Of a stretch of DNA of 64,000 bases, positions 1 to 10,279 are shown in pieces. The position numbers and the translations under genes are program-made. This DNA is from CAVYUC01 sp963816685. Lineage in GTDB: Bacteria > Bacteroidota > Bacteroidia > Bacteroidales > Prolixibacteraceae. The stretch is from assembly GCA_963816685.1 (NCBI GenBank), contig CAWFMB010000034.1, positions 1 through 64,000 on the forward strand. Reading direction: 5' to 3'. The notes under the pieces are model-generated. The model was given only the letters and a program-made list of their open reading frames with translations, searched no databases and was not told the origin of the DNA. Positions within the stretch are counted from its first letter, which is position 1; each line of letters opens with the position of its first letter.

Positions 1-1045
1 TATATGAACACGAAGGCTCCCCCGGGGGGGTCAGGGGTAGCGAGGGAGTTATTTCATCCGGATGATAATCATTATTTGAGACATACTAACTTTCAATTAC
101 AAACTTCATGCATTAAGCTAGCAGCTTGTGGCTTGTAGCTTTTAAGCTGTTATTATAGCTTCTGTCTCAAATATTCGTTGCCGTCAGTTTCAACTGACGG
201 ATCAATTGAACCACATGCACTCCGGACTTTAGTCCAATTCTTCCGGCGCATGCAACGGCAGTATTTCAATCAACCACCTGATTGCGCCGGTTATTCGCTG
301 CGCTCATGTACCCCGGGCGATGCCCGGTGCTACTATAATCAAACCCTTACAGGGTTTAGTTCTTTATTACCACAGGTATTCATTTCATCCGGATGATAAT
401 CATTATATGAACACGCTAACTTTCAATTACAAAATTCATGTGGAAATTCAATCATTCATGCATTCAATCATTCACGCATTTTTATAACTACAGGTATTCA
501 TTTCAAAAGGATAAAATTTTTATATGAACACGAAGGCTATCCCCTCGGGGTCAGGGGTAGCGGGGGAGTTATTTCATCCAGATGATAATCATTATATGAA
601 TACACTAATTTTCAATTACAAGATTCATGATGTAATTCAAGCATTCACGCATTCACACATTCACGCATTTTATTACCACAGGTATTCATTTCATCCGGAT
701 GATAATCATTATTTGAACACGCTAACTTTCAATTACAAAATTCATGTGGAAATTCAATCATTCACGCATTCAATCATTCACGCATTTTTATAACTACAGG
801 TATTCATTTCAAAAGGATAAAATTTTTATATGAACACGAAGGCTCCCCCTCGGGGGTCAGGGGTAGCGCGGGAGTTTAAAGTAATTCATTTATTATTATA
901 TTCATTTCATCCGCATAAAATCATTATATGACCACACTAACATTCAATTACAAAATTCATGTGATAATTCAAGCATTCAAGCATTCAAGCATTCACGCAT
1001 TCACGCATTCCCGCATTCCCGCATTCCCGCATTCCTCCATAAAAC
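1..1045. repeat. Mosaic of dispersed repeats with octamer tracts
   Basis: This stretch has no credible gene. A unit reading tatgaacacgaaggct followed by a C/G-rich hairpin (ccccc/ggggg) and tcaggggtagcg occurs at about 3-50, 521-571 and 828-878. A second unit beginning tttcatccggatgataatca occurs at about 52, 385, 571, 689 and, diverged, 904. The second unit contains the overlapping palindromes TCATCCGGATGA and ATGATAATCAT. Near-tandem octamers (attcaagc, attcacgc, attcaatc, attcccgc) follow the units, most densely at 970-1035. Short open frames across it follow the repeat periodicity and look like no protein. Confidence 0.75.
181..357. repeat. Cluster of REP-like palindromes
   Basis: Five inverted repeats are packed into 180 bases. 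CCGTCAGTT/AACTGACGG is at 181-200 and GGACT/AGTCC at 224-235. CCGGCGCA/TGCGCCGG is at 243-290 with a 32-base loop. CCGGGC/GCCCGG is at 313-327 and AAACCCT/AGGGTTT at 341-357. All but the third have loops of 2-3 bases. This resembles the repetitive extragenic palindromes mobilised by IS200/TnpA-REP family enzymes, but no such transposase is in the window. The class assignment is inferred from structure only. Confidence 0.5.
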
Positions 1046-1057
1046 CCTGTCCAGTTT

Positions 1058-1088
1058 TTTGACCAAACCGGTACCTTTTCTATATTTA
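1058..1088 (+). promoter_or_regulatory. Bacteroidota-type promoter for the GH16-GH10-GH9 gene
   Basis: TTTG at 1058-1061 and TATATTTA at 1081-1088 are separated by 19 bases. This fits the Bacteroidota housekeeping consensus TTTG-N17-23-TAnnTTTG except for the last base of the -7 box. The start codon lies 27 bases downstream, so a short leader is expected. It probably also drives the GH92 gene behind it. Confidence 0.5.
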
Positions 1089-1114
1089 CACCTTCAAAAA
1101 AAACCAGCAAGACG

Positions 1115-4100
1115 ATGATGATGAAGTTACGGATGATTATTTTTCTCCTGTTTTTAGTTCCTGTAGTCACTTATGCACAAAACAATCCAAAGAAGGGAAA
1201 CCTTGTATGGTCCGATGAATTCGATGGAAGCGGAGTTCCCGATCCTTCAAAATGGGACAGGCCCGAATACAACCGCCGGAACAACAGCAGCGGTCCGGAT
1301 GGCTGGTGGAGCCGCCAGGATTCTTACCTTGACGGAAACGGCAACCTCATCTTAACCGTCCGCAAGATTAACAATAAAAACGGTGACACCGATCCTTATG
1401 ACTATAGTGTGGGCGCTGTAAGATCAATCGACAGGTTTGAGAAACTGTACGGCATTTTCGAAATAAAATGTAAACTTCCTACTCAAAAGGGTTGGTGGGT
1501 TGCTTTCTGGATGATGCAGGGAAATGTGGGCTCCGAATCCAACGGCGGGGTGGATGGCTCCGAAGTGGATATCATGGAAGCTTTTGGCTGGACCGACAAA
1601 ATCAATCAGGCAATTCACTGGGACGGGTATGGCGATGCTCATAAAAGCACCGGGCAAAAAACAGAAGTTCCCGGAATCCGCGACGGGTTTCATACCTACA
1701 CCATGGAGTGGTATCCCGATAAATATATATTTTACATTGATGGTGTGGAGACATGGAGATCAACAGGCGGCGGTGTTTGCAACCGCCCCGGCTATGTGAA
1801 AATTACAGGTGAAATCTCCACTGAAGAGTGGGCCATTAATGAATACTGGTCACAAAATCCTGCAAATGCACAATACCCCGATTCATTTGTAGTGGATTAC
1901 GTCCGTGTATATGATTTCCCTTCAGAAGAAGAAGTGCCGCCTATCCGCGAGCTTGTCGAAAAATGTTATCCTGATGAAAACCTTGTGGTGGGAGCTGCCT
2001 GCCACGAGCATTTTTTGGGAACCAGAACCGAAACAATACTTGACAGTGAATTCGGATATGTTACCCCGGCAAACGATTTCAAACAGAGTTATGTACATCC
2101 TGAACCGGGAGTCTGGAAATGGGAAAAATCGGATACATGGTTAAACCATTGCAGGGAAAACAACCAGGTGATGCGCCTGCATGCACCCATCAGTCCGCAA
2201 TGTTCACCGTGGGCAAAAGACGACAGCCGCACAGCCGGAGAACTGGAACAAAACCTTGTGGAATATATGACTGCAATCTGCCAGCGGTACAACGATTCAT
2301 CGCAGGTAAAATGGCTGGATGTTGTTAACGAAACAGTTTATCATACCGACGGCAGCTGGTTTGGACCGAAACCGGGAAATGATACATGGGAAAATCCATG
2401 GCCCAAAATCGGATATGATGAAACAAGTGAGCTTCGTCCGCCCCTGTATATCAAAAAGGCATTCGAAACAGCTAATGAGTATGGAACCAACCTGAAGCTG
2501 ATTATCAATCAGCATGGAATGACTCCCCAAATCTGGGATAAAATCAGGAAGCTGGTGGTTTACCTGCGCGAAAACAACCTTCGCGTGGATGGAATCGGAT
2601 GGCAGGCACATGTTTGGATGGGCTGGGAAAAGGAAGCCGGTAACATGGAGCAGCTTGCTGAACTCATCGACTGGTGTCACCAAAACGAACTTGAATTTCA
2701 TATTACTGAATTTAACGTGTGGCTGAAGCCTGAGGATTTGGGAAAACTTTCAGAACAGGCTGCTACCTTTTATGCAATTACAAAACTTGCAGCCGAAAAG
2801 GCAAAAGAAGGTTTTGTGGGTATTAATTTCTGGCACATTCGTGGAGAGGAAACCCAAAATAAAGATCGTGACGGTGGTCCCTGGGCAAAAGATTACGAAC
2901 CCAAGGAAGCTTACTTTAAAGTTAAGGAAGCACTTTGTGAGGCATCACCGGTTTGCCAGGGAAATTGTGGCGTCGAACATCTGCACATGCTCATTGATAC
3001 CTTCGGAACCGGCAGTAGTCAAAACCTGCTCAATGGCGACTGGTCAGGATTTAGTGATGCAAATTCACTGAATTATCTCGATTTGGAAAATCAGGATGGT
3101 TATGATGGTGATGGAGCAAAATTCGCATGGACACTTAAAAAGGGAGAAGTGAATTATCCGTTTTCAGGAATACAGACCTGGCTCAACAGTGAAAAAAAAA
3201 GCGTTAACCTCTCGGATTACCACGCGGTAAAATTTAAGGCAAGAGGTTACGGAAACCTTCAGGCGGGTCTGATGACGAGTCAGACAGGAGCCGAAGGAAA
3301 TCACTTCTATAAAAACATTCAGTTAAAAGACGATTGGAAGAATTACGAACTGCTTTTTTCTGATTTTAAACAGGAAGGGCAGTTGCTTCAATCAGTTGAT
3401 GCAGGAGATTTGGTTGCTTTGGTTTTCAGGGGAACCGGTGATTTTGATGTCGGGTATGAAATGTACATTGATAACATTGAATTCATAAATAAGTATGCCC
3501 TGTCGCCGGTTGAACCGGTTGAGCCGATAAAGCCGGTTGTTTTTCAGCAGCCAAAGGTTAACCAGACGGGTTATTTGCCTGACGCTTTTAAAGAGTTTTC
3601 AATCACAGCAGACAGTGTTTCTGCCGGTCAGCAGTTTGTCATCGTGGATGAGGAGAATAACGAAGTTTATACAGGAAATTTGGACAATGCTCCGGTGGAT
3701 GATACTGAAGTCAGTGGCGAAAAGGTGTTTAAAGGAAATTTCAGCGACTTTCGTGTGCCGGGATTATACAGGATAAAAGCAGGAACTAAAACCTCCTTTC
3801 CGTTTCAGATAAACAAAACTGTTTACGATTCAGTGTTATACCATGCGCTTCGGGCTTTTTCCCTGTTTCGTGCCAACTGCGAAATTGATGATCCTGTAAC
3901 CGGGTTGCATGTTCCTGAAGGTCATACAGCCGATGTTGCAATTTCTGACGGAAACGGAGATGTGATGGATCTTTCAGGTGGCTGGTATAACGATGGTGGC
4001 TTCGGGAAGTATGTTCCTTCCACTGCTTTTGCCTGCGCACATTTAATGAACCTCTATGAAATCAATCCGGCTTTTTTTGAATTGCAGCAGTTGGGTATCC

Positions 4101-5446
4101 CTGAAAATGACAACAGCCTGCCGGATATTCTTGACCAGGTAAAAACCGGCATACAGTGGCTTTTAAAAATGCAGCGCGAAGATGGTGCAGTTTATCACAA
4201 AGTGGATTCGGAGCCGGATTTTGCTTACGGCTACGGGCCTGATGAGGATCCATTTGAAAGGAAAGCCGGAGATCCTGACAGGCTGTCAACTGTAGATGCT
4301 GCTGATTTTACTGCTGTTGTTGCCCATGCCTCAAGGATATTTGCATCTGCCGATTCTTTGTTTTCGGAAAAGTGCAGGTCGGCGGCCATCGCTTCATGGC
4401 AGTGGGTGCAGGCAAATCCGGGAATAGGGCAGGGGGATGTTTATTTTACTGATCCGCAATCATGGCAGGAAGAGATGTGGGCAAAAGCTGAAATGTTCAT
4501 GCTTACCGGTGATCAAAATATTCTTGGAAGTTTTTATGGAGATTTAACCGTGAAGCAATTGTCGGGACCGGAACTGAAGCAACCTCAATTGCTGAGTTTT
4601 GCCAGCCTGTATTCATTTCCCGGAGTTGCCTCAGTGGTGAAAAGCAGAATAAAGGTTCAGGTTGAAAATTATGCTGCACAATTGAAAGCGGTTGCAGATA
4701 AAAGCGGCTACGGAACTGCAGTTGATAAATTTGGATGGGATGAGGGAAGCAATTTTATTGTATCGAATTTTGGGGCAACATTTGCTTTTGCGCATCAGCT
4801 TTCAGGAAACGGGGAATGGCTGAAATATGCAGTACAGCAATTGGATTATTTAATGGGAAGAAACAGCCTCAATTCTTCATTCGTTACCGGATATGGAGAA
4901 AACAGCAGTACACGGCCTTACCACTGGATCAGTAAAACCTATGGTGTTGTTCCGAAAGGATTGCTTGTAAAGGGAGCTGTTGGTGCTCATTTAATGAACC
5001 ATCCAAATACAGATGATTTTGTAAAAGAGCTGATGAAAGCAGGTTTTCCTTCAGCAAAAATTTATACAGATACAATCAATTCAAGGAGTTCAAATGAAGC
5101 TGGGATTTATGGGGAATCGTCATTTGCCTATTTGGCAGGTTACCTTGCATTAAACAACCGTGAAATCACGGATGCCCTGCCGGTGGTAAGAGATAAAGAT
5201 CCGGAGCTCCGGATTTCAGCAAAAAACTATACACTTTTTTGTTCAAATTGTACCGGGAAAACTGAAGTTGATTTGTTCAGCATCGATGGTCGCATGTTGG
5301 ATAAAGAGGTGGTTCATGCATTTCAGTCCGAAACCAAACTCGTAAATTACAGTCGCTTTTTGGAAAGATTCCCCATCATACTCTACCGCGTTACCGACGA
5401 AACGGGAGGAACAAAAAGAGGAAAACTCACCTATCCTGTCCGGTAA
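1115..5446 (+). CDS. Secreted trimodular glycoside hydrolase GH16-GH10-CBM-GH9 with T9SS-like C-terminus
   Basis: The 1443-residue exported protein carries three catalytic modules. A signal peptide ends near TYA-QNN (about residue 21). A GH16 domain (about 27-270) has the motif EVDIME at 150-155, giving nucleophile E150 and acid/base E155. A GH10 domain (about 280-610) has acid/base E406 in DVVNE and nucleophile E532 in HITEFN. A CBM11/CIA30-like beta-sandwich (about 624-795) follows, then a PVEPVEPIKP linker, a CelD-type Ig domain (about 807-900) and a GH9 barrel (about 900-1350). The last 80 residues resemble a type IX sorting domain. GH16 suggests beta-glucan and GH10 suggests xylan as substrates. 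The GH9 signature DAGD reads NDGG at 959-962, so both usual catalytic-base aspartates are missing, although the acid E1328 (SNEAG) is kept. The GH9 part may therefore be non-catalytic. It is transcribed ahead of GH92. Confidence 0.9.
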   Translation: MMMKLRMIIFLLFLVPVVTYAQNNPKKGNLVWSDEFDGSGVPDPSKWDRPEYNRRNNSSGPDGWWSRQDSYLDGNGNLILTVRKINNKNGDTDPYDYSVGAVRSIDRFEKLYGIFEIKCKLPTQKGWWVAFWMMQGNVGSESNGGVDGSEVDIMEAFGWTDKINQAIHWDGYGDAHKSTGQKTEVPGIRDGFHTYTMEWYPDKYIFYIDGVETWRSTGGGVCNRPGYVKITGEISTEEWAINEYWSQNPANAQYPDSFVVDYVRVYDFPSEEEVPPIRELVEKCYPDENLVVGAACHEHFLGTRTETILDSEFGYVTPANDFKQSYVHPEPGVWKWEKSDTWLNHCRENNQVMRLHAPISPQCSPWAKDDSRTAGELEQNLVEYMTAICQRYNDSSQVKWLDVVNETVYHTDGSWFGPKPGNDTWENPWPKIGYDETSELRPPLYIKKAFETANEYGTNLKLIINQHGMTPQIWDKIRKLVVYLRENNLRVDGIGWQAHVWMGWEKEAGNMEQLAELIDWCHQNELEFHITEFNVWLKPEDLGKLSEQAATFYAITKLAAEKAKEGFVGINFWHIRGEETQNKDRDGGPWAKDYEPKEAYFKVKEALCEASPVCQGNCGVEHLHMLIDTFGTGSSQNLLNGDWSGFSDANSLNYLDLENQDGYDGDGAKFAWTLKKGEVNYPFSGIQTWLNSEKKSVNLSDYHAVKFKARGYGNLQAGLMTSQTGAEGNHFYKNIQLKDDWKNYELLFSDFKQEGQLLQSVDAGDLVALVFRGTGDFDVGYEMYIDNIEFINKYALSPVEPVEPIKPVVFQQPKVNQTGYLPDAFKEFSITADSVSAGQQFVIVDEENNEVYTGNLDNAPVDDTEVSGEKVFKGNFSDFRVPGLYRIKAGTKTSFPFQINKTVYDSVLYHALRAFSLFRANCEIDDPVTGLHVPEGHTADVAISDGNGDVMDLSGGWYNDGGFGKYVPSTAFACAHLMNLYEINPAFFELQQLGIPENDNSLPDILDQVKTGIQWLLKMQREDGAVYHKVDSEPDFAYGYGPDEDPFERKAGDPDRLSTVDAADFTAVVAHASRIFASADSLFSEKCRSAAIASWQWVQANPGIGQGDVYFTDPQSWQEEMWAKAEMFMLTGDQNILGSFYGDLTVKQLSGPELKQPQLLSFASLYSFPGVASVVKSRIKVQVENYAAQLKAVADKSGYGTAVDKFGWDEGSNFIVSNFGATFAFAHQLSGNGEWLKYAVQQLDYLMGRNSLNSSFVTGYGENSSTRPYHWISKTYGVVPKGLLVKGAVGAHLMNHPNTDDFVKELMKAGFPSAKIYTDTINSRSSNEAGIYGESSFAYLAGYLALNNREITDALPVVRDKDPELRISAKNYTLFCSNCTGKTEVDLFSIDGRMLDKEVVHAFQSETKLVNYSRFLERFPIILYRVTDETGGTKRGKLTYPVR

Positions 5447-5478
5447 ATGGTTGGTGAAAATGAAATAAATTCTACACA

Positions 5479-7687
5479 ATGTACAACAGAAATAAATTCT
5501 TTTTTACACTCGTCTTTTTTGCAGCATTCTGTATTGTTCAGTTAAATGCAGATGCACAGCAAAATCAAAAATCTCTATGCCGGTTATGTCGATCCTTTTA
5601 TTGGAGTACTCGATCCGGCAAGCAATTGTACGATTGGCCCCCAGCTGCCTTTTGGCTCTGTAAATCCGGGACCGCAAACACCGGGCGGCTCTCACGACGG
5701 CTATTCTCCCGATGAGCCAATCCGTGGTTTCGGACAGTTGCACGTTAGCGGCACAGGCTGGGGCAAGTATGGTCAAATCTTTTTTAGCCCCCAGATTGGA
5801 AGGGCAACCGGAGAAACAGACCACGATTCGCCGAAACAGGAAGAACGTGCTGGTGCATACGAATATTCTGTAAAATTAAGCCGGTACAATATCCGCACCG
5901 ATGTTACCCCTGCATTTCATTCTGCAATTTACAGGTTTACATTTCCCAAAAGTGATGAAGCCCATATTTTGTTCGATCTTTCCCACCATATTGCGCATGA
6001 TATAGCGCCCGAACTGGGAGGAAATGTGTGGGACGGTTCATTGAATATCACAGGCACTTCGGGAAATGAAGTCAAAGGTTATGCAAATTATTCAGGTGGC
6101 TTTGGCGGAGCAAAATACAGCGTTTATTTCTGCGCAAGGATGAGTAAAGCTCCGGCAGCATTTGGAACCTGGCTGAATGAAACAATAAGTCCGGCGCAAA
6201 CATCAGCACAGATACAAAAAAAGAACGACAGGGCAGGCGCCTATTTTCAGTTTTCAACCCGAAAGGATGAAGAGATTTATTTAAAGGTTGCGGTTTCTTT
6301 TAAAAGTATTGAACAGGCTGTTTACTGGCTGGATACTGAAATTCCGGATTACGACTATGACAAGGTACGCAATTCAGCACGTCAGCAATGGAACGAAATG
6401 CTGGGCAAAATAGAGATTGAAGGTGGCAGTGAGCGTGACAGGAAGATTTTTTATACTGCTTTTTATCATACCTGCATTATGCCTCGCAACAGGACAAACG
6501 ATTCAGAACATTTTGAAAAGGATGTTCCTGTATGGGACGATCATTTTGCTGTGTGGGATACCTGGCGGACAGTTTATCCGCTGCATGTTTTAATCAATCC
6601 CGGAATGGTCAGCGGTACAGTAAATTCATTTATCGCGAGGTTGAAAACAAACAACATGGTGAAGGATGCATATGTTGCAGGATACGATATGATTGAAGAA
6701 CAGGGCGGTAACAATATCGACAACATCATTGCCGACGCTTATGTGAAGGGAGTTAAAGGAGTTGACTGGAAGGAAGCATATAAAGTCATGAAATTTGATG
6801 CAGAAAATGAACGTCAGGGAAGTTACCGGTGGAACAAAAATGACAGTACAAATACCTACAGGGAGCTGGGCTGGATTCCGGCCGGACGAATGAGTAATTC
6901 AATGACTCTCGAATATGCATACAACGATTTTTGTGCAGCAACCCTTGCAAGGGATTTTGGGACAGAGGAAGAATATGAAAAATACAGGGATAGAAGCGGA
7001 AAGTGGATGAACCTGTGGAATCCGGATGCTGAAAGTGACGGTTTTAAAGGGTTTATTATGCCCCGGCGTTTAAACGGCAGTTTTGTGAAAATAGATCCGA
7101 AAGCTTATCCCGGTTCGTGGAACGACTATTTTTACGAAGGCACCACCTGGACCTATTCCTGGTTCATGCCTCATCAATTCGAGAAGCTGGTTGAACTTTG
7201 CGGTGGCAGGGACGCTTTCGCAAAAAAGCTTCAGTACGGTTTCGAAAATCATTTAATCGATTACGGAAACGAACCTGCATTTCTGGCGGTTCAGGCATTT
7301 CATTACTGCGGCAGATCCGACCTTGCATCGTTTTATATCCGTAAGCTGATGAACGAACGCTTCACCGAAAAAGGATATTCAGGAAATGATGACAGTGGCG
7401 CAATGAGTTCATGGTATATGTTTGCAGCAATGGGTTTTTTCCCCAATGCAGGTCAGGATATCTATTACATTAACGGACCTTCTTTTAAAAAGGTAACCAT
7501 TCATCTTGGAAATGAAAAGGATATTATCATTTCAGCGCCAAATGCTTCGGCTGAAAACGTGTATGTAAAGTCGGTTTCAATTAACGGTAAAGAATGGCAT
7601 AAGCCCTGGTTCCGCCACGCCGATATTCAAAACGGGGCAGAAATCATTTTTGATATGAGTGATAAACCTTCAGGTTTTCCTGAATAA
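5479..7687 (+). CDS. Exported GH92 alpha-mannosidase, frameshifted after the signal peptide
   Basis: GH92 enzymes are calcium-dependent exo-alpha-mannosidases acting on mannoprotein or mannan glycans. The signal peptide (MYNRNKFFFTLVFF... to ADAQQNQ) is read from 5479 in one frame. The catalytic region, with the family start YVDPFIG, continues in the next frame. Deleting one A from the A5 run at 5567-5571 joins them as QQNQNLYAGYVDPFIG, giving a 735-residue protein of normal family length. Other GH92-like landmarks are GGSHDGYSPDE, GNDDSGAMSSWYMFAAMGF and GGNNIDNIIADAY. Without repair, a start at 5546 would give a protein lacking an export signal. It lies 32 bases behind the trimodular hydrolase and is probably cotranscribed. 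The shift could be a sequencing error or real inactivation. Confidence 0.85.
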
Positions 7688-7889
7688 CCAATCTTTGCTG
7701 AAGGCAGAAGTCCTGATGCTTCTGTACTGATTAATACGGGCTTGAAATCCGGAGTTAATGAAAATTTACTGTTGCTGCACGTTGGTAATTCCGGTTTTTT
7801 AAATTGCCGGTTTTATCATTGGCGGTAACTGTCTGAAGATATATTGCAGCTGAAGCCGTTCATGAAGAACATCCCGGTTGCCGCTGCGG

Positions 7890-8919
7890 CTAATCTTTTA
7901 CACAACGCACACTGTGCCCGTATTCAGGTCCGAACTCTTCCTCCTGGATTACACTAATTGTACTGGTCATTGACCACCAGTAGTAACTGTACCCTACTGG
8001 AATGGCAGGAGTTGTAGTGGAGCTCCACCAGGTTCCATGTACCTGTTTATCATCAAACCAGCCCCTTCTGTAAAACATTCCCTCCTGCAAGTGCAGAAAA
8101 TCCGAAATCATCTGTTCCATCGTTGGGGATCCAGTCGTAGGTGGCTTTTAAATAGCCGGCCGCATTTTCAGGAGTTACATTTTTAGCATTGCTTACATAC
8201 TGTAACAACTGTTCCCATTCCTCATTGGCCGGCAGATGCCAGCCATCAGGACTTGCTGTGGCTGCTGCATCCCAGTCGTACAAAACACCATATTTCGAAT
8301 AGTTTTCATTTTGTTTTGCCTGAGTGATATCGTCTTCATTGTAACCATAAACATAATAACTTCCGGGAGTATAAGCTGATTTAAGTGCAAATGGATCGTT
8401 GAAATCAGTAAACGGGGTTACCCGGGGCAGATATGCAAGATTCTCAGCCATCCAGATTTGTTCCCCAATCAACACAACATCATATACATTTCCATCCCGT
8501 TCATCTGTAAAACTACCTCTTGTCAGAAGAATTGCATTATCTGCATGATTTATAAGCTGCGATCCTTCTTCCTGGTTGATATCTCCCTTATTGATGAGAT
8601 TTTGTACCTGTTTCTTAAACAACTGTAACTGGTTTACAGCAGCTTCAGTATTTTGCTGTTCCAGATGTTTTGCTGCATTTTCTACTTTTGATTTCAGCAG
8701 TTTAAACAAACTGACAGTTGACCCTGCATTTGCTTCAGCAGCGTCTGTCATTTCAATAAGATTGCTGTAATATTCTGTAATTTGAACCGATACCAAATTG
8801 GATTGCATTTCGGTTTGGACATTCGTATCCAAAATGTTTTCATTTTCAGTACACGAAACAAGTGTAAGGCTTCCAAGTACAAAAAGGGCAGAGATAAATT
8901 GAATAGTTTGTGTTTTCAT
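7890..8919 (-). CDS. FISUMP-domain lipoprotein, frameshifted
   Basis: The N-terminus (MKTQTIQFISALFVLGSLTLVSC) is a lipoprotein signal with a Cys at the lipobox. A helical, Gln/Asn-rich region of about 120 residues follows. The C-terminal half matches the Fibrobacter succinogenes major paralogous (FISUMP) domain: FTDERDGNVYDVVLIGEQIW, WMAENLAYL, LYDW, GWHLPANEEWEQL, FGFSALAGG, WWSST and GHSVRCVKD. The reading frame breaks in a GGG run (plus-strand 8080-8082). Removing one G gives SALAGGMFYRRGWF and a complete protein of 342 residues. FISUMP proteins are surface lipoproteins of unknown function. It stands alone, pointing away from the repeat region. Confidence 0.8.
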
Positions 8920-9769
8920 ATTGTGGGATTTTAAGGTTATTTATATTTTGTTTTTTTCATATTCTCAGGTTATCAAGTTACAATATTTTAACAGAAGATA
9001 GGATAAAAGAGTTTAATTATTTTATCAGAAGTGGGCAAGAAGTTCAATACAATTCAAAACAATATTCGAAGCATGAATTTCCCCTCCTTTCAGCAAGGAG
9101 TGTACAGTCCGGCGTCAGCCGGACAGGGTGGTTAAAACTTTCCTGAGCTAAAAACAAAAGAACCACCCCCGGTTTTGTCCACATGATTTTTAATTGCCAC
9201 AAGTTTATTCCTTGACTTCAACCGACCTCTCCTTGAAAAAAGGGGAAAATATTCGTTGGCATAATGTTATTGTCGGTTTCTTATTCGACTTTTCTTATGG
9301 CTTGCAGCTTGTGGCTTGCAGCAAGTAGCTGAACTTTAAGAACCACCCCCGGTTTTGTCCACATGATTTTAATTGCCACAATTTACTTCAGGACTTCAAC
9401 CGACCCCTCCTTGAAAAAAGGAGGGGAAAATATTCGTTGGCATAATGATGTTGCCGGTTTTTTATTCGACTTTTCTTGTGGCTTGCAGCTTGTGGCTGGT
9501 AGCTTTATTAAATATTTATCAAAAAAACGAATTCATAATTGATATAAACTGCCATTGATTCAAGCATTCAAGCATTCAAGCATTCAAGCCTTTATCTTTA
9601 GCTTGTGGCTTGGTGCTTCTTACCATGGAAGCTTGTCATTTGCAGTGCCATCGATAAAAGCACCAAACATAAAAGCGATTAATATTACAACAAGAACTAT
9701 CCACATCACCTGTAATTTTAAATGTTTTGCTGTTCAATTGCCTGCGTACATGCAGGTCCGGTTTTAAAA
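8920..9769. repeat. Gene-free region with a duplicated ~165-bp repeat
   Basis: Two copies of one sequence lie at about 9159-9320 and 9338-9500. Each begins aagaaccacccccggttttg, continues through caaccgac, ctccttgaaaaaa and attcgttggcataatg, and ends in gcttgcagcttgtggct. A partial related piece with an inverted repeat (tccggc/gccgga) sits at about 9078-9140. The attcaagc octamer is repeated four times at about 9557-9590, as in the first kilobase. No convincing gene is present; the open frames follow the repeats. Confidence 0.6.
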
Positions 9770-10279
9770 CTAATTTACTGCATATTCATGCAACGATTCG
9801 GTAAGTTTCTTACGGGTTAAAAATATCCTGCTTTTTACTGTGCCGATTGGTAAATCCATTGCATCAGCAATTTCTTTGTATTTATAACCTTCAATAAACA
9901 TTTTAAACGGAACGCGCCATTCTTTCGATAACTTGTTAATTTCCATGTATATTTCTTTTGAATTGTAAAATGAATCGGGTGCCGGATAAACTTTGTCCCT
10001 TGAGATTTGCTGAAGGTTTTGATTATTTCCTGAATCCATGATGTTCTTTTTTCTCACGTTTCGCCGGTAATCATTGATAAATGTATTCCTCATAATCGCG
10101 TAAATCCAGGCTTTAAAATTTGTATTCGCTGTAAATTTGTCGCGAAAGGTCAGGGCTTTCAACAGTGTTTCCTGTAATAGGTCATTTGCATTTTCAGAAT
10201 CTGCAGTCAGGTTCAGTGCATAACCATACAGTTTGTCTTTTAAATCAAGCAATTTGTTGTTAAATTCAACTTGTGTCAT
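9770..10279 (-). CDS. ECF-type RNA polymerase sigma factor
   Basis: The 169-residue protein has the two-domain ECF sigma layout. Region 2 is near residues 10-75 (DLLQETLLKALTFRDKF, AWIYAIMRNTFINDYRR). Region 4 is near 115-165, with a helix-turn-helix (YKYKEIADAMDLPIGTVKSR). It would direct core polymerase to an alternative promoter set. No anti-sigma factor or FecR-like gene is adjacent, and the neighbours are a repeat region and a divergent sensor kinase. The target is therefore unknown. Length and motifs are normal and the ATG at 10279 is unambiguous. Confidence 0.9.
   Translation of the reverse strand: MTQVEFNNKLLDLKDKLYGYALNLTADSENANDLLQETLLKALTFRDKFTANTNFKAWIYAIMRNTFINDYRRNVRKKNIMDSGNNQNLQQISRDKVYPAPDSFYNSKEIYMEINKLSKEWRVPFKMFIEGYKYKEIADAMDLPIGTVKSRIFLTRKKLTESLHEYAVN

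Noticed and set aside
181..357. Insertion sequence ends
   Set aside because: No transposase, no terminal pair enclosing a gene and no target duplication could be identified.
178..396. Open frame of 72 codons in the first kilobase
   Set aside because: It crosses five palindromes and contains no protein-like pattern; it is an artefact of the REP-like cluster.
2297..2701. 134-codon antisense frame inside the trimodular hydrolase
   Set aside because: It lies fully opposite the GH10 module, whose motifs are intact; composition is that of a shadow frame.
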